A program made the translations under genes and the position numbers. A stretch of DNA of 64,000 bases, taken from assembly GCA_031761405.1 (NCBI GenBank), contig JASEVX010000005.1:33360869-33424868 (forward strand). Reading direction: 5' to 3'. Shown here in pieces: positions 1-11,048 of the stretch (position 1 is the first letter of the stretch; every line of letters begins with the position of its first letter). The stretch comes from Serripes groenlandicus (taxonomy: Eukaryota > Mollusca > Bivalvia > Cardiida > Cardiidae). Under the pieces are notes generated by a model. The model did no database searches. It was not told the origin of the DNA and saw only the letters and a program-made list of their open reading frames with translations.

Positions 1-74
1 ACAGCGCAGGCTGATCTGGGTCGACACATTACGCAGAGGCCATACTGTTGGTTTTCTCGCGGGACGGCTCATAC
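1..74 (+). mobile_element. MITE-P, right-end fragment
   Basis: This is the right part of the palindromic element called MITE-P here, cut by the window start. It shows the family hallmarks in order: the GCGCAGGCTGATCTGG block, then ATTACGCAGAGGCC, then TTGGTTTTCTCGCGGGA and the terminal GGCTCATA. The same order is seen at 2871-2962, 30905-31004 and 54070-54160. No reading frame is present. Confidence 0.75.
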
Positions 75-170
75 GTTGATCTGGGCAGCTAACAATAGAA
101 ACGTTGAACATTTATAGTAATATACATCGAGTAATGTTTAAAATTTACACCTTACATTGATTACAGTTAA

Positions 171-254
171 CACATGTACAGTGTACACCAATTAATGTTA
201 GACATACATTGATTTAGTAATGTCTAACAGAAATTAATGTACACGATACATGTG
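171..254. repeat. imperfect inverted repeat
   Basis: Two arms of about 35 nt (171-205 and 220-254) are imperfect reverse complements: both begin or end with CACATGTA and ATGTCTAACA-type blocks around a 14-nt loop. It may be a small foldback element or the core of one. The rest of 75-357 is AT-rich and shows nothing else. Confidence 0.5.
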
Positions 255-357
255 AAAACAATAACTTTAATCTATATAAACAAGTTAAACATCAATCGAT
301 ATAAATATGTTTAGGACTAATCGATATGTATTTTTTTACATTTATCAGTTATGTCAG

Positions 358-1285
358 TGATGATATGTAAGTAAAGTTCGAACATGGGTCATGTTGGGTC
401 AAAAAGTAGGTCACTAGGCCACATTGAAGGGTAATCTTGTTAACACTGTAGAAGCTGCATTTTCTGCTTCAGAAGCTTGAAATTTAGTCAGTATGTTGAG
501 CTGAATGATATCTAGGCCAAGTTATATGGGTCATTCAGGGTTAAAAACTAGGTCACTGGGCCAAATTAATGGGAAAACTTGTTAACACTCTTTACTGCAT
601 GTTTAGCTTGAGCATGTTTAAACGTTATCAGAATGTTTATGTAAGTCAAGATTTTTGCTTCAGCATTTTGACATTTTGTCAGAATGTTTGTCTTGAAGAT
701 ATCTAGGCCAAGACCGAATATGGGTCATATTGGGTCAGAATCTTGGTCACTAGGCCAAATTGAAGGAAAATCTTGTTAATTCTATAAAAGACGCAGTTTT
801 TGCTACATCAGCTTGACATTTGATCATAATGTTTATCTAAATGATATCTAAGCCATATGGGTCATGTAGGGTCAAAAACTAGGTCACTAGGCCAAATTGA
901 AGGAAATATTTGGACGCCACATTTTTTGCTTCAGCAGCTTGAAATTTTGTCAGAATGTTTGTCTGAATTATATTTAGGTCAAGTTTGAATATGGGTCATA
1001 TTGGGTCAGAAACTAGGTCAATAAAGGAAACTATTGTTCAAACTCCGGAGGCCACATTTTTACTTTGAGCAAGTTAAACTTTGTCAGAATGTTGTCTTGA
1101 TGATATCTAGTCCATGTTGGAATATGGGTCAAATCAGGTAAACAAATATAGATCACTAGGCCAAATGAAGGAAAATCTTGTTAACACTGTGGAGGCTGCA
1201 TTCAGGATAATTGTCTTGATGTGATTTGCATTGCTGTATATTGTATAATTCTGGTGAGCGAACTAGGGCCATCATGGCCCTCTTG
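358..1285 (-). repeat. degenerate tandem block ending in a GGGCCATCATGGCCC palindrome
   Basis: About six degenerate units of roughly 103-193 bp each start at a 'tgggtca' block (near 385, 528, 721, 858, 991 and 1125). Each continues with 'aggtcactaggcca', 'cttgttaacact', 'ttgtcagaatgtt' and 'gatatctaggtcaag'. I recognise this as a common mollusc repeat. The block ends at 1266-1285 with a palindrome followed by CTCTTG, which on the minus strand reads CAAGAG plus a hairpin. That is the same start as the elements at 13387 and 34706, so the block is probably the 5' part of a minus-oriented non-autonomous element whose other end is lost. Confidence 0.7.
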
Positions 1286-2230
1286 TTGATGAATTGAATT
1301 TGTTTACACATTTAACAGACAACCGCGCATGGAGGTACATGTAAGTTCAAAGCATGTGAACACAATGTGTGGAAAACCCATACCCATTCGAAACACGGAA
1401 ACATCCCATATTTATTTCAAATTCCAAAGCTGGTACATCGTTATAATTGCCTCAACTTACTCGTTTATAAGGATTCTAAGTTTGTTGATCGTTATTTCGG
1501 ACCATCGTATGGTATGATTATAAAAGGAAATAAAATTGAAACCTATAATGTTGTTGTTCTAACCTAAAAAGGGAACATTACACCGACGTTAACTACGTCC
1601 CAAATAACCCCAAGAGTTGCCCTAAAATGCACTACAAACATTCCCCATTGCAAAATTAGCCCATCTTACTACATCGATGGTCATTTCGTCGGCTGTCCCG
1701 GAATGGTCACCAACAATTATCACAGAACTTGTGCACATTGACAATGATAAACGAACAATTTATATCAAAAGTCATTAAAACAAAGCAGGAAAATGGTAAC
1801 GATGTTTATTCCCAGAACATAAGACGTATTATAAAGATGGTTATTTTCATCGTGCCTCTTTTTTTTTCAAGAGAAAAATCCAATTTGTAATAATTCAAAA
1901 ACGGGCGAAAGAAGTCGTAAAACTGTCTCGGGAATATTGAAATGTACTCAGACGAGTAGAGAAATCCGAAAGTGATCATAAATAAGGAAACGTCAGACCC
2001 AAACATGTCTCTCATTTATCATATATATGTCTCTTTTTTATTATTTTAAACATAGAACGATAAGCAGAACGTATTATAGATTCCCAAACTATTCCATTTA
2101 CAATTGGATATCATATAACATGTACATATTGTGTTTGTGTCTTTGATTAAATAGTGGTTTGCAGCATTTTCGTTGCCAGATGCATTACCAGTATTGGTGG
2201 TAAGCTTATCCTGCACCAGTACAACCACAT
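1286..2230. other. no gene seen
   Basis: The small reading frames at 1329-1567 and 1806-2228 have no recognisable protein motif and lie in AT-rich DNA. I see no repeat element here. Confidence 0.5.
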
Positions 2231-2466
2231 CGGTGGTGTAGTGATAGAGTGTCCGCCTCGTCGATCCTCGACCGAGTCATACCAAAGACGTTAACAATAG
2301 AAGTAAAGGCTTCTACCTCCTTGGCGCTCAGGGTTGTGGTACCAGCATTACGACTGACTCGCTGGTTTCAGGATAAGTGGTCCAGTAGTACTGGTGAATT
2401 ACCCCGGAAACGCCGTGATGAAAATATGTTGAAAGCTGCGTAAAGCACAATGCAAACAAAACCCAC
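2231..2466 (+). mobile_element. tRNA-headed SINE (type S3)
   Basis: The head (2234-2251, TGGTGTAGTGATAGAGTG) is a tRNA-type box A, and box B is degraded. The body contains 'ataccaaagacgtta' and 'ttggcgctcag', which I recall from mollusc SINEs. The tail (about 2415-2466) has 'gccgtgatgaaaatatgttgaaag', a variant of the tail shared by the other SINEs in this window. A small reading frame inside it (2249-2443) is incidental. Confidence 0.7.
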
Positions 2467-2701
2467 CAGTGCATCATTCGTCAAACTATCCCTGCAATCT
2501 TGAGTGGCTAGTGGGATCGACACTTATACCATTTTACAATCTTTCAGAACGAAGTGAAAAATATTCAGTGGCAGATTAATGATGAGGAAGATGGATGAAT
2601 GATTTAATATAATGAAACAGTGTATCACCCAGCGCACTAAAATATAATTCTCACGTAACGTGTGCTCCCATTAACTTCATTCTTTCATATAATGCATACA
2701 C

Positions 2702-2962
2702 TAGCCGTCCCGCGAGAAAACCAACATTGTGGACTCTGCGTAAAGTATCGACCCGTACCAGCCTAAGCATGCTGCGCAGGCTTACGCGGTTAGATACCGT
2801 TCTTCTCCTGTGTTTTTTCTGTTTTAAGAATCATTACTCTATACCTATATCCCATTGAGGTGGAATGTGTCGGTCCGGATCAGTCTGCGCGGACTGCGCA
2901 GGCTGATCTGGTCGATACATTACGCAGAGGCCATGAAGTTGGTTTTCTCGTGGGACGGCTCA
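2702..2962 (+). mobile_element. MITE-P, full-length diverged copy
   Basis: Terminal inverted repeats TAGCCGTCCCGCGAGAAAAC and its counterpart ending GGGACGGCTCA bound a 261-bp element. Inside are two subterminal palindromic blocks, 'gcatgctgcgcaggct' on the left and 'cgcggactgcgcaggct' on the right. There is no coding capacity. The unit-A copy at 30743-31004 has the same layout. Confidence 0.8.
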
Positions 2963-3460
2963 GTCATCTCAATTAGCAGACAGGATACCACTTAAACATC
3001 ACAACATGTGTTTCTGTCACTGCGGCTGCGCTACAACATACTAGTTATGTCCATGTACATGTTGGTACCAGGTCAGTGTTTCAATAGGGACGATACTATA
3101 CTAAATAAAGCCACTTCCAGTATTTTGTCAGTTATATCAAGGCGTTTCCTAGGTAAGCTACCAATACTACTGATCCATTTATCCTGACACAATCGAGTCA
3201 GTTGTATTGTTTTGAACAATGAAGTTATTCAGACATTAAGTTGCACTAAACTAACCTTGTTTCGTTTTTCAGTCGACTTAAAGTAGTGTAAAGTAGAGTT
3301 TCCGTACTTGCAAGCTGCTTTTATTTTTACATTGGTTGATTAGGTAATTCATAAGTAAAATTTGATTTGTGATTTTGTACCTTTTGATATAATCTTGTAT
3401 GTATCAATCACTTAACATAATCAGATAGATTAGTAAGGTAACGTGCTCTCACACACATAC

Positions 3461-3706
3461 CGAGGGCTTGGCGTGAAACGCTTGTAACTAAAATTGGTAT
3501 TTTTTTACCAAGGTTAATCACCTCGCCATAAAGTCTTTATAAGTGTTAAATCATTTTTCTTGGTAAACAATGCAAATTTAGGTGCCATTGCTCGTTCTGA
3601 GCAATGGCACCTAAATTTGCATTGTTTACAAAGGGGTCAAAACTGCCCCTAAACCAGGGTTTTCAAAATAGGTTTTTAGTTACAACCGTTTCACGCCAAG
3701 CCCTCG
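3461..3706. mobile_element. MITE-T copy 1 (246 bp, ATAC-flanked)
   Basis: Perfect 20-bp terminal inverted repeats (3461-3480 and 3687-3706, CGAGGGCTTGGCGTGAAACG) are flanked on both sides by the direct repeat ATAC. The centre holds a perfect 31-bp hairpin with a 5-nt loop (arms 3563-3593 and 3599-3629). Arm similarity between the tips and the centre is partial, so the whole element can fold back. The second copy at 60352-60597 has identical length, and I count nine substitutions between them. No reading frame is present, so it is a non-autonomous DNA element whose superfamily I cannot assign. Confidence 0.9.
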
Positions 3707-4720
3707 ATACGCTTTCTGACGCCTCTGAAGCACACAATTTCCCATTTTGTCACAATGTTTTAACTCTTTTTGAGTAGTAGTCTGCCATATTCGTTCTATG
3801 TTGGAACTTGGAAAGGATATATATATTGATTTTGAAATGAAACATTTATATTTTCTTAACGGTCATTATTTACATCAATATTTGCAGTGTCGCACATAGC
3901 AGGGTTGGAATTACATGGCTATTCAGAATAAGACTTTAAAGATAAGATGTATTCTTCGACGACTTATCACAAACGTAAAGTATGGAATCTTTGTGATGAT
4001 AGGTATACGTCACTGTAATAGCGGGGTGCCATTCCAGGCCCATACATTTTACCTGTGCATAAATTCCGCTTCTGTATCTACTCACTTACAATCTTACCCG
4101 ATATTATATGATACTTTAACAGTCGTCTGATTTAGAAGGAGAATTGTAATATGTGAAAATGAAGTAACAAATTAATAAAGAGTTGAAATCAAGATACTGA
4201 AGGTAAAATTGCGATCGTTTCAGAGAACATGAAGAAGTGCATATTATAAATATTTATCTAAACAAAATCCCTGCCATTACAGACAAGTAATGGCCAAGCA
4301 TCAGGCCAGAATGAAATAATTCCAAGATCATAAATTCTTGTTTGTCTTGTAAAAATTGACTCTAACTCTGAATATATCATTCGATCCACATGGTACTTTT
4401 TATTGACCATATTACCAAATAGCTCTATGGAAATCTCACCATGAACATTCATGAACGTACATTGTCTTCCTATCTATTGACTCGACTGGAACTATTGATG
4501 CATTCAGAGTATGCAATCTATTAATGCAATATATTAATTTATATCATAAATGACGTCGCCGGGAGCGAATAAAGCTATTGAATAAATTGCATATTCAACT
4601 AGTGTAATAACAATGTTACGTAACTTCATAATGAAAAGCATTGAAAATGACCGCGCTATATAGCGACGTTATATATATTTTGCGCTAATAATCGTCGAAT
4701 TGGAATTTATGATATAAATA
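3707..4720. other. no gene seen; one weak minus-strand reading frame
   Basis: AT-rich DNA. A 64-codon minus-strand frame at 4258-4452 has balanced amino-acid use, for example 'GIISFWPDAWPLLVCNGRDF', but matches nothing I know. The short piece at 3737-3765 (CAATTTCCCATTTTGTCACAATG) resembles one arm of the FB-Q foldback family described at 62662. Confidence 0.35.
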
Positions 4721-4721
4721 G

Positions 4722-4871
4722 AATATAACATTCGTGGTCATTCAATACGAAATTTTATTAAACTCGTTTTCTAAAATTGCTAAAAACACCTCAAGGCTCG
4801 TTTTTATCAATTTTAGAACACTCGTTTAATAAAATCTCGTATTGAATGACCACTCATGTAATATCCTCTAT
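4722..4871. mobile_element. long foldback element
   Basis: Two arms of about 60 nt are near-perfect reverse complements: the left carries GTGGTCATTCAATACGA and the right ends TCGTATTGAATGACCAC. The similarity extends into 'aaattttattaaac' and 'ctaaaattg' toward a short loop near 4780-4810. No coding capacity. It is the size and shape of a palindromic MITE. Confidence 0.75.
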
Positions 4872-4919
4872 ATATTAATGTTTACAATGATATTTTGTCT
4901 AAAGCTAAACGTTCATTTT

Positions 4920-6230
4920 ACCCCTATTCTAATGCAGCACGGCAGCTTTCTTTTAAAACCATTCAATATGGCTTTAAACAATTATATAGAGGGTCACTAA
5001 AGGAACATTTCCGCTAAATTCCAAATGTATCTTGAACTCAGACAAAAACATGATTAGAAATGGAACTATGAAATTCTGTTATTTTGCCCTTTTTGCTGCC
5101 ATGTTTTTCAATTTATCAATACGGCTTAAACACATCTTGTAGAAGGTCACTCAAGGACTATTGGTACTAAATAATATTGGAATCAGATAAGCGGATTCAG
5201 AGGAGAGGAAATCTTTTAGTGTTTAGGCATTTTACTCCCTTGCTGCTGCAACAGGAACAAAAGTTATATTCAGTTTTGTCATTTTACCCCTTTTCTGATA
5301 CCGTCTGGCTGCCATGTTTTTCACGTAATCAATACAACTAAAGCAAATCTCGTAGAGGGTCTCTCGTGGTCTTTCAATTATCTGACAAGCGGATCAGAGG
5401 AGAAGAATGCTTTTATAGTTTAGGCATTTTACTCCCTTCCTGCTACCTCAGGAACACAAGTTGTGTTTAATAATTTATATATATGAACAGTTGAACACAC
5501 ATATTTGAAAAGGAAACCACCTGGGAAGTTTTGTTTGAATTTGTCAAGTTGATCATGATGAGATGCCAATTGAAGCTAAAAGTTAATTTAACCCCTTTTA
5601 TGGTGCCACCTGGTTACTATGTCTTTCAACCAATACATATGGCTTCAAGAATTATGAAGAGGGTCCATGAAGGAGTTTTCAAATTTTGTCATTTTTCCCT
5701 TTCTCTGATGCCGCCTCGCTGCCTTGTTTCAACAAGTTAATTATGACATAAACAATTTTCGAGTTTTTTCGAGAGTCACTAAAAGAGCATTTTCTGTTAG
5801 TAACCTAGGAATCGGACAAGCGGATTTAGAGGACAATGTATTTTTCTCCCTTTCTGATACCGCCAAAACAAAATTTCTACATACATGTAGAATATATATC
5901 TTTGAACATAATTAAGAAAACGAACGCCAAAAGAAAATGTCATTTGAAGCTAAAAGCTAAATTTCCTCTTTCAAGATCATGAAACCACCTGGTTTCTATT
6001 ACTTTCAACCATTTGATTAAGACTTAAAAACATGTAGAGGATACTAAATGAACAGTTCTACTAAATCTTGAAAATAGACAAGCACTTACATAAGAATGTA
6101 GTTTTAAATCTTTGTCATTTTGCCCCTTTTGTGGTGCCGCCTGACTGTCGTGTTGAACAACCTATGAATGTGGTTATATTTGTAGAGAGTCATCCAGAAT
6201 AATACTACCACATTATTACTTGTTTTAACA
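4920..6230 (+). repeat. degenerate tandem block ('agagggtcactaaagg' family)
   Basis: A recurring block 'agagggtcactaaaggaacatt' appears in diverged form near 4989, 5142, 5355, 5657, 5771, 6036 and 6183. Between the blocks are repeated phrases such as 'gctgccatgttttt', 'tttaggcattttactccc' and 'acaagcggat...agaggag'. I recognise it as the same broad mollusc repeat found at 13430-13700. Reading frames at 5531-5915 arise from the repeat and are not genes. Confidence 0.65.
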
Positions 6231-6244
6231 CTTTAAATAAAAGC

Positions 6245-6510
6245 ACTGTAATGCTGACGGCCTGGGGGCTGCTGGAAGGTTGGATTTTTCGACGCACATA
6301 CCCTTCGGCCCCCGGTTAATGCGCCACTGTATATTTCACGTGACTTCTTTCGTGGGGTGGGGTAGTCGGGCACGGGCCCCATGGGCCCCCGCTAAATCCG
6401 CCACTACATTTGCCACGCTTTTTCTATGTTAACCATTAATTTTTCGACGCATGGGCCCTACGCCCCCCGGTTAATCCGCCACTGTATATTTCCCCTGACT
6501 TCTTTCTTTT
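6245..6510 (+). repeat. GC-rich imperfect tandem duplication
   Basis: A unit starting 'tttttcgacgca' and holding 'gccccccggttaat.cgccactgtatattt' is found at 6285 and again at 6437, about 152 bp apart. A third weaker 'gggccccc..aaatccgccac' block lies between them near 6376-6405. The stretch is noticeably GC-rich against its surroundings. Confidence 0.6.
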
Positions 6511-6837
6511 TTTTCGTTCCTATTCGCGAATGTTAATAATGTTAACAAGCGTCCATATTTGACCTCTCGGCGCATTCATTTCTAAAGCATTTGTTTAACC
6601 TTATATTGGAGTACTCACGCCTTAAGTTTTTCACCGATGTTCCAACAACATTAAATTGATATGTATGGGGGAGATCCTAACCTTTTAAATGCAGTTTTGT
6701 TGAATCCATAATAAACTATTTTTCTCGCGCAGTTTCTCATGCGTTGTTTGGTGCTAACAGCAATTGGCAGGCTGCCAACTCCGAAAAAAATGGTATTACT
6801 ACTAAAGCCCTAGGCCAAAAACCGAAAACCATCTAGT

Positions 6838-7463
6838 GTGGTTGATTATTTAATCACAAGCTATGACATTTTTACTAGTTTTTCACTTATGAACATTTTA
6901 GACCATACCGGATTTCCTCTTGAATTTTCTTTTGATTGTGATAACTCTGTATTTTATAAAACTGATATTTTTACCTATGATACAATTATTTGGGAGGATA
7001 CATATCTTGCGGCTTTTCATTCAGAACTGGGTGACAACAAACAGAAACGTTTTTGATAGCTTATCAGATGGATATATATCGAACAAGATATATGTCAATA
7101 CTATTGTTGACCTTTCAATTGTTTTTGATGGTAGTTCGTTTGATATACATGGTAAACAGTTAGTACTGCACATTTTTTTGGTTTGATTATACCTGTTATT
7201 AAATTTAAAAGGCATTTCTTGACAGTAAGAGAATTTTCCTTTCAGATCCTTCTGAAAACAATGGAGATATATTTTTAACAAATAGACATTTATTCTGTAA
7301 AGCTAAACGTACAGCTAAAAGCAGTTTTTTGCCAAAGAAAATAGCAAAATATCCAATATGAGAACGAAAAGTCCACGTAAGTTTTGGAAATACATTAAAA
7401 AACTTGAAAAGAACAGTAGCAGCAGTAATAATGGTTTATCTTTAAACGATTTTATTTTATCGA
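6838..7463 (+). pseudogene. CR1-like LINE ORF2 relic: endonuclease end and EN-RT linker
   Basis: Across shifted plus-strand frames this resembles the middle of a non-LTR retrotransposon ORF2. Frame one (6838-7056) has VDYLITSYDIF followed by a degraded 'DHTGFPLEFSF', which fits the C-terminal 'SDHcPLeF' box of an AP-endonuclease domain. Further on, 7350-7469 reads SPRKFWKYIKKLEKN then LSLNDF, the usual 'FWk.ikk' linker before the RT. At least two frameshifts separate these pieces. The sequence then breaks near 7465, and RT motifs resume at 8527, so about 1 kb may have been inserted. The element is dead. Confidence 0.65.
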
Positions 7464-7609
7464 GGTTTGACTGGTTTTCGATACCATTCGCGACATTTGC
7501 TTTTTAAGCAAAGAAGAAAGCAAATAAACAAATAAAACCACAAAGATACGTTAGATCAATTCATTCAAATATATATCCACTAACAATTTAATTTTGAAAA
7601 AAAATTACT

Positions 7610-7630
7610 TTATAAAAAAAAAAAAAAAAC
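7610..7630 (+). repeat. A-tract
   Basis: A run of about 18 A residues interrupts AT-rich sequence inside the region that separates the two halves of the LINE relic. It could be the tail of a retroposed sequence, but no body is recognisable upstream. Confidence 0.5.
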
Positions 7631-7664
7631 ACAGGTAGGCTGGGCATTTTGAATATTGTTTTGA

Positions 7665-8426
7665 CCTATTTTCGATACCTCCAAGTTGAAGAGCATAAAT
7701 AAGTATAGTTATAGTCCAAAAGATTTTAATGAACAAGATATTTCAGAAAACAGTTACAATTTGAGTATGAAGCTAAATTTATTCAATATTAACAGTGCTT
7801 TCCGGAGCATCAGTGTTATGAAAGGGGGAGATACATTTATCAAGTCTGCAGACTACAGACTGCTTGCAGCAATACTTTAAGTGAGTATAGTGATTGCAAG
7901 ATGGGAAGTCACACCCTGCAAACTTCACATAAACCAACGAAATGCAATATGTATTGCCTGAAAATAGAATAAAATAATCCTATCATATACTTGATCGAAA
8001 TTAATGACTGCTTAATGATTGTTGAAATCATAAAAAAAAGATAACAAATATAAGGGGTACGATCTTTTTGGCACACCCTGTACATTTTATTTTTGCATAG
8101 TCTCGTGTGACAGTGATTTCCTTCTGCAGCAGAGAAAATAATCTTTACGGTAAATGTCATTTGTTTTATTTTTCCATTTAGGAAGTTTAATTAATTGCAG
8201 TTTCTACGCGACTGGTAAAAAGTAATAGTAAAAAACACTGTTTTTGTGATAATGTTGTAAACTAATGAAATCTGACCTGTTTGCGACGAATTTTGATTTT
8301 ATTTTCGAGCCAATCGAATATAACACCTGGATGAAGTAGATTGTACAAACTGTGACGTCATTGAACTACAACTTATACACGCGTGCAGAAAAAAAAATCG
8401 AAAACAGGTACGTATCGAAAATAGGT
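7665..8426. mobile_element. possible element bounded by a 14-bp inverted repeat
   Basis: CCTATTTTCGATAC (7665-7678) and its exact reverse complement (8413-8426) bound 762 bp lying between the two halves of the LINE relic. The flanks are TGA on both sides, which could be a 3-bp duplication or chance. A related 'ggttttcgatacc' at 7474 suggests the true left end may be further out. On the minus strand 8060-8090 reads 'cagggtgtgccaaaaagatcg', reminiscent of a DNA-transposon terminus. No transposase frame is seen. Confidence 0.3.
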
Positions 8427-8526
8427 GAATGGACGATAAACATATTTCAAACATTGACCACGGAAATGTTGTACCCGATACTGATACAGTATATATAATA
8501 AAGGTCGATCAACCTTCCAGTGTAAA

Positions 8527-8950
8527 ATGAAGTATCGAAAACGATTAGTTCACTACAAAGACACGAAAGCTGTGATTTTAGCGTTAGTGTATCAGACTTT
8601 TTTTATTGATTCAAATGAATTCATATCAACTTATCTAGTCACAATTTTTAATAAAAAGGTTGAAACTGGTATCTACCCTGACGCTTGGTGTAAGGGAGTT
8701 ACCGTTCCTATTCACAAGAAAGGAGAAACATTTGACGCATCTTATTATCGAGGGATAACTCTTGTTACCATCATGGTGAATATTTGTTCCCTGTTAATAA
8801 GAAATAGAATAAGCAAGTGGTGCGAATCGGAACAAGTTTTTTAATGAATCGCAATTTGGTTTTCGAGATGATCATAGTACAACTGACCAGGCTTAAATGA
8901 TTATCAAAACTAGTTCAGTTATATTGTGACGTTTTCTTGGTAATTTATCT
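8527..8950 (+). pseudogene. CR1-like LINE reverse transcriptase, N-terminal fragment
   Basis: The 105-codon frame at 8527-8844 carries the classic start of a non-LTR RT: 'FNKKVETGIYPDAW', then 'TVPIHKKGETFDASYYRGIT', where most families read 'PI.KKGd..dp.nYRGItL', then RISKWCESEQVF. After a one-base shift the next frame continues ESQFGFRDDHSTTDQA, the usual 'QfGFR...sT.D' box, and meets a stop. It is almost certainly the continuation of the 6838-7463 relic. Catalytic motifs A and C are missing. Confidence 0.8.
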
Positions 8951-9083
8951 GTACTTCCGGTATTTATATATTCTGAAACCAATGGATCGGTCATAATGCA
9001 ATACCCGCAAACATGAGCGAAACAGAAAGTCATCTTTTACTACCATTGGTTTTTGGTATGCCCGACAGGGGATCAGACCCGGG

Positions 9084-9305
9084 TTGATTGATTGATTGGG
9101 CTTTAACGCCGTTTTTAACAATTTCTCAGTTATATCACGGCGGCCAGTTCACCTACTCATGCATTTCCTGGTTTTCTCACACCAGTACTCCACACAACAA
9201 TCTTCCCAAGCAACTGACTGCTTTTCCACATAGACTTAACTCATTGGTGGAAGACGAATGACGCATGTCGCATTGAATTTTGTCAATCGTTGGAAAGAAG
9301 CTACC
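9084..9305 (-). mobile_element. SINE tail (type S2), minus strand
   Basis: Read on the minus strand, this ends in CCGCCGTGATATAACTGAGA, 'aacggcgttaaa' and a (CAAT/TCAA) simple tail at 9084-9098. The same 200-bp arrangement occurs at 21422-21596 and 37904-38118, with shared blocks 'cagttgcttgggaag', 'ccaccaatg' and 'atgcgacatgcgtcattcg'. No box A or B is evident. A 126-codon minus frame (9177-9557) crosses this copy and is not supported as a gene. Confidence 0.7.
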
Positions 9306-10937
9306 GACAGACCCTGGTATCTCGCTCGAAGTACGGACGCTATAATGACTTAAAGACGGAAACGATAGCATCCCCCAGTTAAGAAAGTAATAGTATTTGT
9401 CATTCATTTCAACACTTCCGAAGGCCAATAATAATAATTGAAGAGCACGTTTCTTCTGAAGAACCCTTTTCCCAGTAGTAGGCGTATTTTGACGCATCTG
9501 CAGCAGACAACTGTTGCAATAATTGTGACAAATGGAGTAATTGGTCATAAAAAGCAATTCATCCTTTTGCCAGAAGGATTTTAACTTTACTCAATACATA
9601 TACTTTCGTTAACAAAGAATGACCATTGTTTTGCCTATATGTTTTCAAAGTCGTCTGCTGCTGAGTTCTTGTATTTGGGAAAATGTTACAACATGTACTT
9701 ACTAAAATACTAATTGTTCAGTGCTAAAATAACTGAGCCTAATTTAGCAAATTCGAAAGCCTCATGTATCATTAGATGCAAGAAACATCGGCAAAGAATG
9801 TGTGTTGATGTCAACGTGCTTGGAAAGACTGTTTCCTGACGAAATGGTGTCAGAAAGCCAGAAAAATCACACGTGTAGGTAAAGTGCTCTTCGTGACTGA
9901 ACGATTATCAAAAACGGCATTGACCCTCAATGAATTCATCTCACAAAACAGTGAAAAGAGTCTAGCGTTCAGTATGTTATTACCATGTATTAGTGGTCTG
10001 TACTTTGATCTCGGTAACGATGTGTCAGTGGCTTTTAACTGGTAAACACTTTTATCTGCGTTTTCTTCGCAAATGTTACAGTACTACTCGTACGTTTAGA
10101 AAAAAATGTTTAATGTTGTTTGCAGCTGCTTATTAGCTCTGAAATTATACTATACATATATACATCTGCTTGCGCGTATCTGCTCAGTAAAATTATTTCT
10201 AGGATTGAGATAAGCGTTGAAAACATCAGTACTACTTTTCGAGTGGTAAATCATATCATTTTAAGGATTACACGATTCTGAGAAATATATGTTGACTTTG
10301 AGCGCAGTTGCCGAGGCAACAGACCCCAAAATACATGACATTACCATTCGCAATGCTGTTCCCAATATCTATCGTTATCGTCGAAACGGGATCTACTACT
10401 TTTATTTCTTATAAAGCCTACGATGTGTCCTGATTGGGGTTTTAACCCAGGTATCTCGTTGAATTTGGCATGTCAATGGTCAATGTTACATTGAATCAAA
10501 CAAGAACATCTGACCACATGCCAGGAAGAGGGAGTCTATAGAAGTTACAATATCAGTGGTTGATAAGTTAATATTTAAATGAACGCTTACCTAGTTTCGC
10601 GAATGTTAACGCCCTGAATACGACCACAATATGTATACTAGACAGAAGGGGGAACACCGGTTAATAAATATATTATACGAGAACGTAAAAGAATGATTGC
10701 TTGCTAATGGACAAATGTTTTAGTCAATATATGTAGATAAGTAAATCCATTACTATTTTCATTTACAAATGGTTTTGTGGCACATAAGAATTGATCTTTG
10801 AGCTATTACCACTAGAAGATGATAAAAACCAGCATGCATTTATGTGCATTATAATTCCGTTTCTTTTGGGTCTAACTCCGTTTCCAACGAATTTCCATTC
10901 CTTTCACGCCATACCCATGTGAATCCCCGCTTTGTCA
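9306..10937. other. no gene seen
   Basis: AT-rich DNA. The phrase 'cctatatgttttcaaagtcgtctgctgctga' at about 9636-9670 recurs at about 15518-15545 and matches the right end of the FB-Q foldback family described at 62662. No other element is recognisable. Confidence 0.4.
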
Positions 10938-11048
10938 CACAGATCTTTCAAAGCAATATGCTGCTTTTCTACATGACTGTTAGACCATTGGTGGAAAACG
11001 AAAGACGCTTGTCGCATTGACCTTCTTTTATAAATGTCGGAATGAAAG
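10938..11048 (-). mobile_element. SINE S2 fragment
   Basis: Diverged copy of the inner part of S2: 'aagcaatatgctgcttttctacat', 'cattggtggaaaacgaaagacgc' and 'tgtcgcattga' align with 9212-9276. The simple tail and the 'ccgtgatataac' block are absent. Confidence 0.55.

Noticed and set aside
358..1285. CRISPR-like array
   Set aside because: Units are diverged, 103-193 bp long and similar throughout, with no short identical repeats separated by unique spacers. The genome is eukaryotic.
9177..9557. 126-codon minus-strand reading frame
   Set aside because: Its second half is the inner part of an S2 SINE copy and the first half has no motif. The other S2 copies do not keep the frame open.
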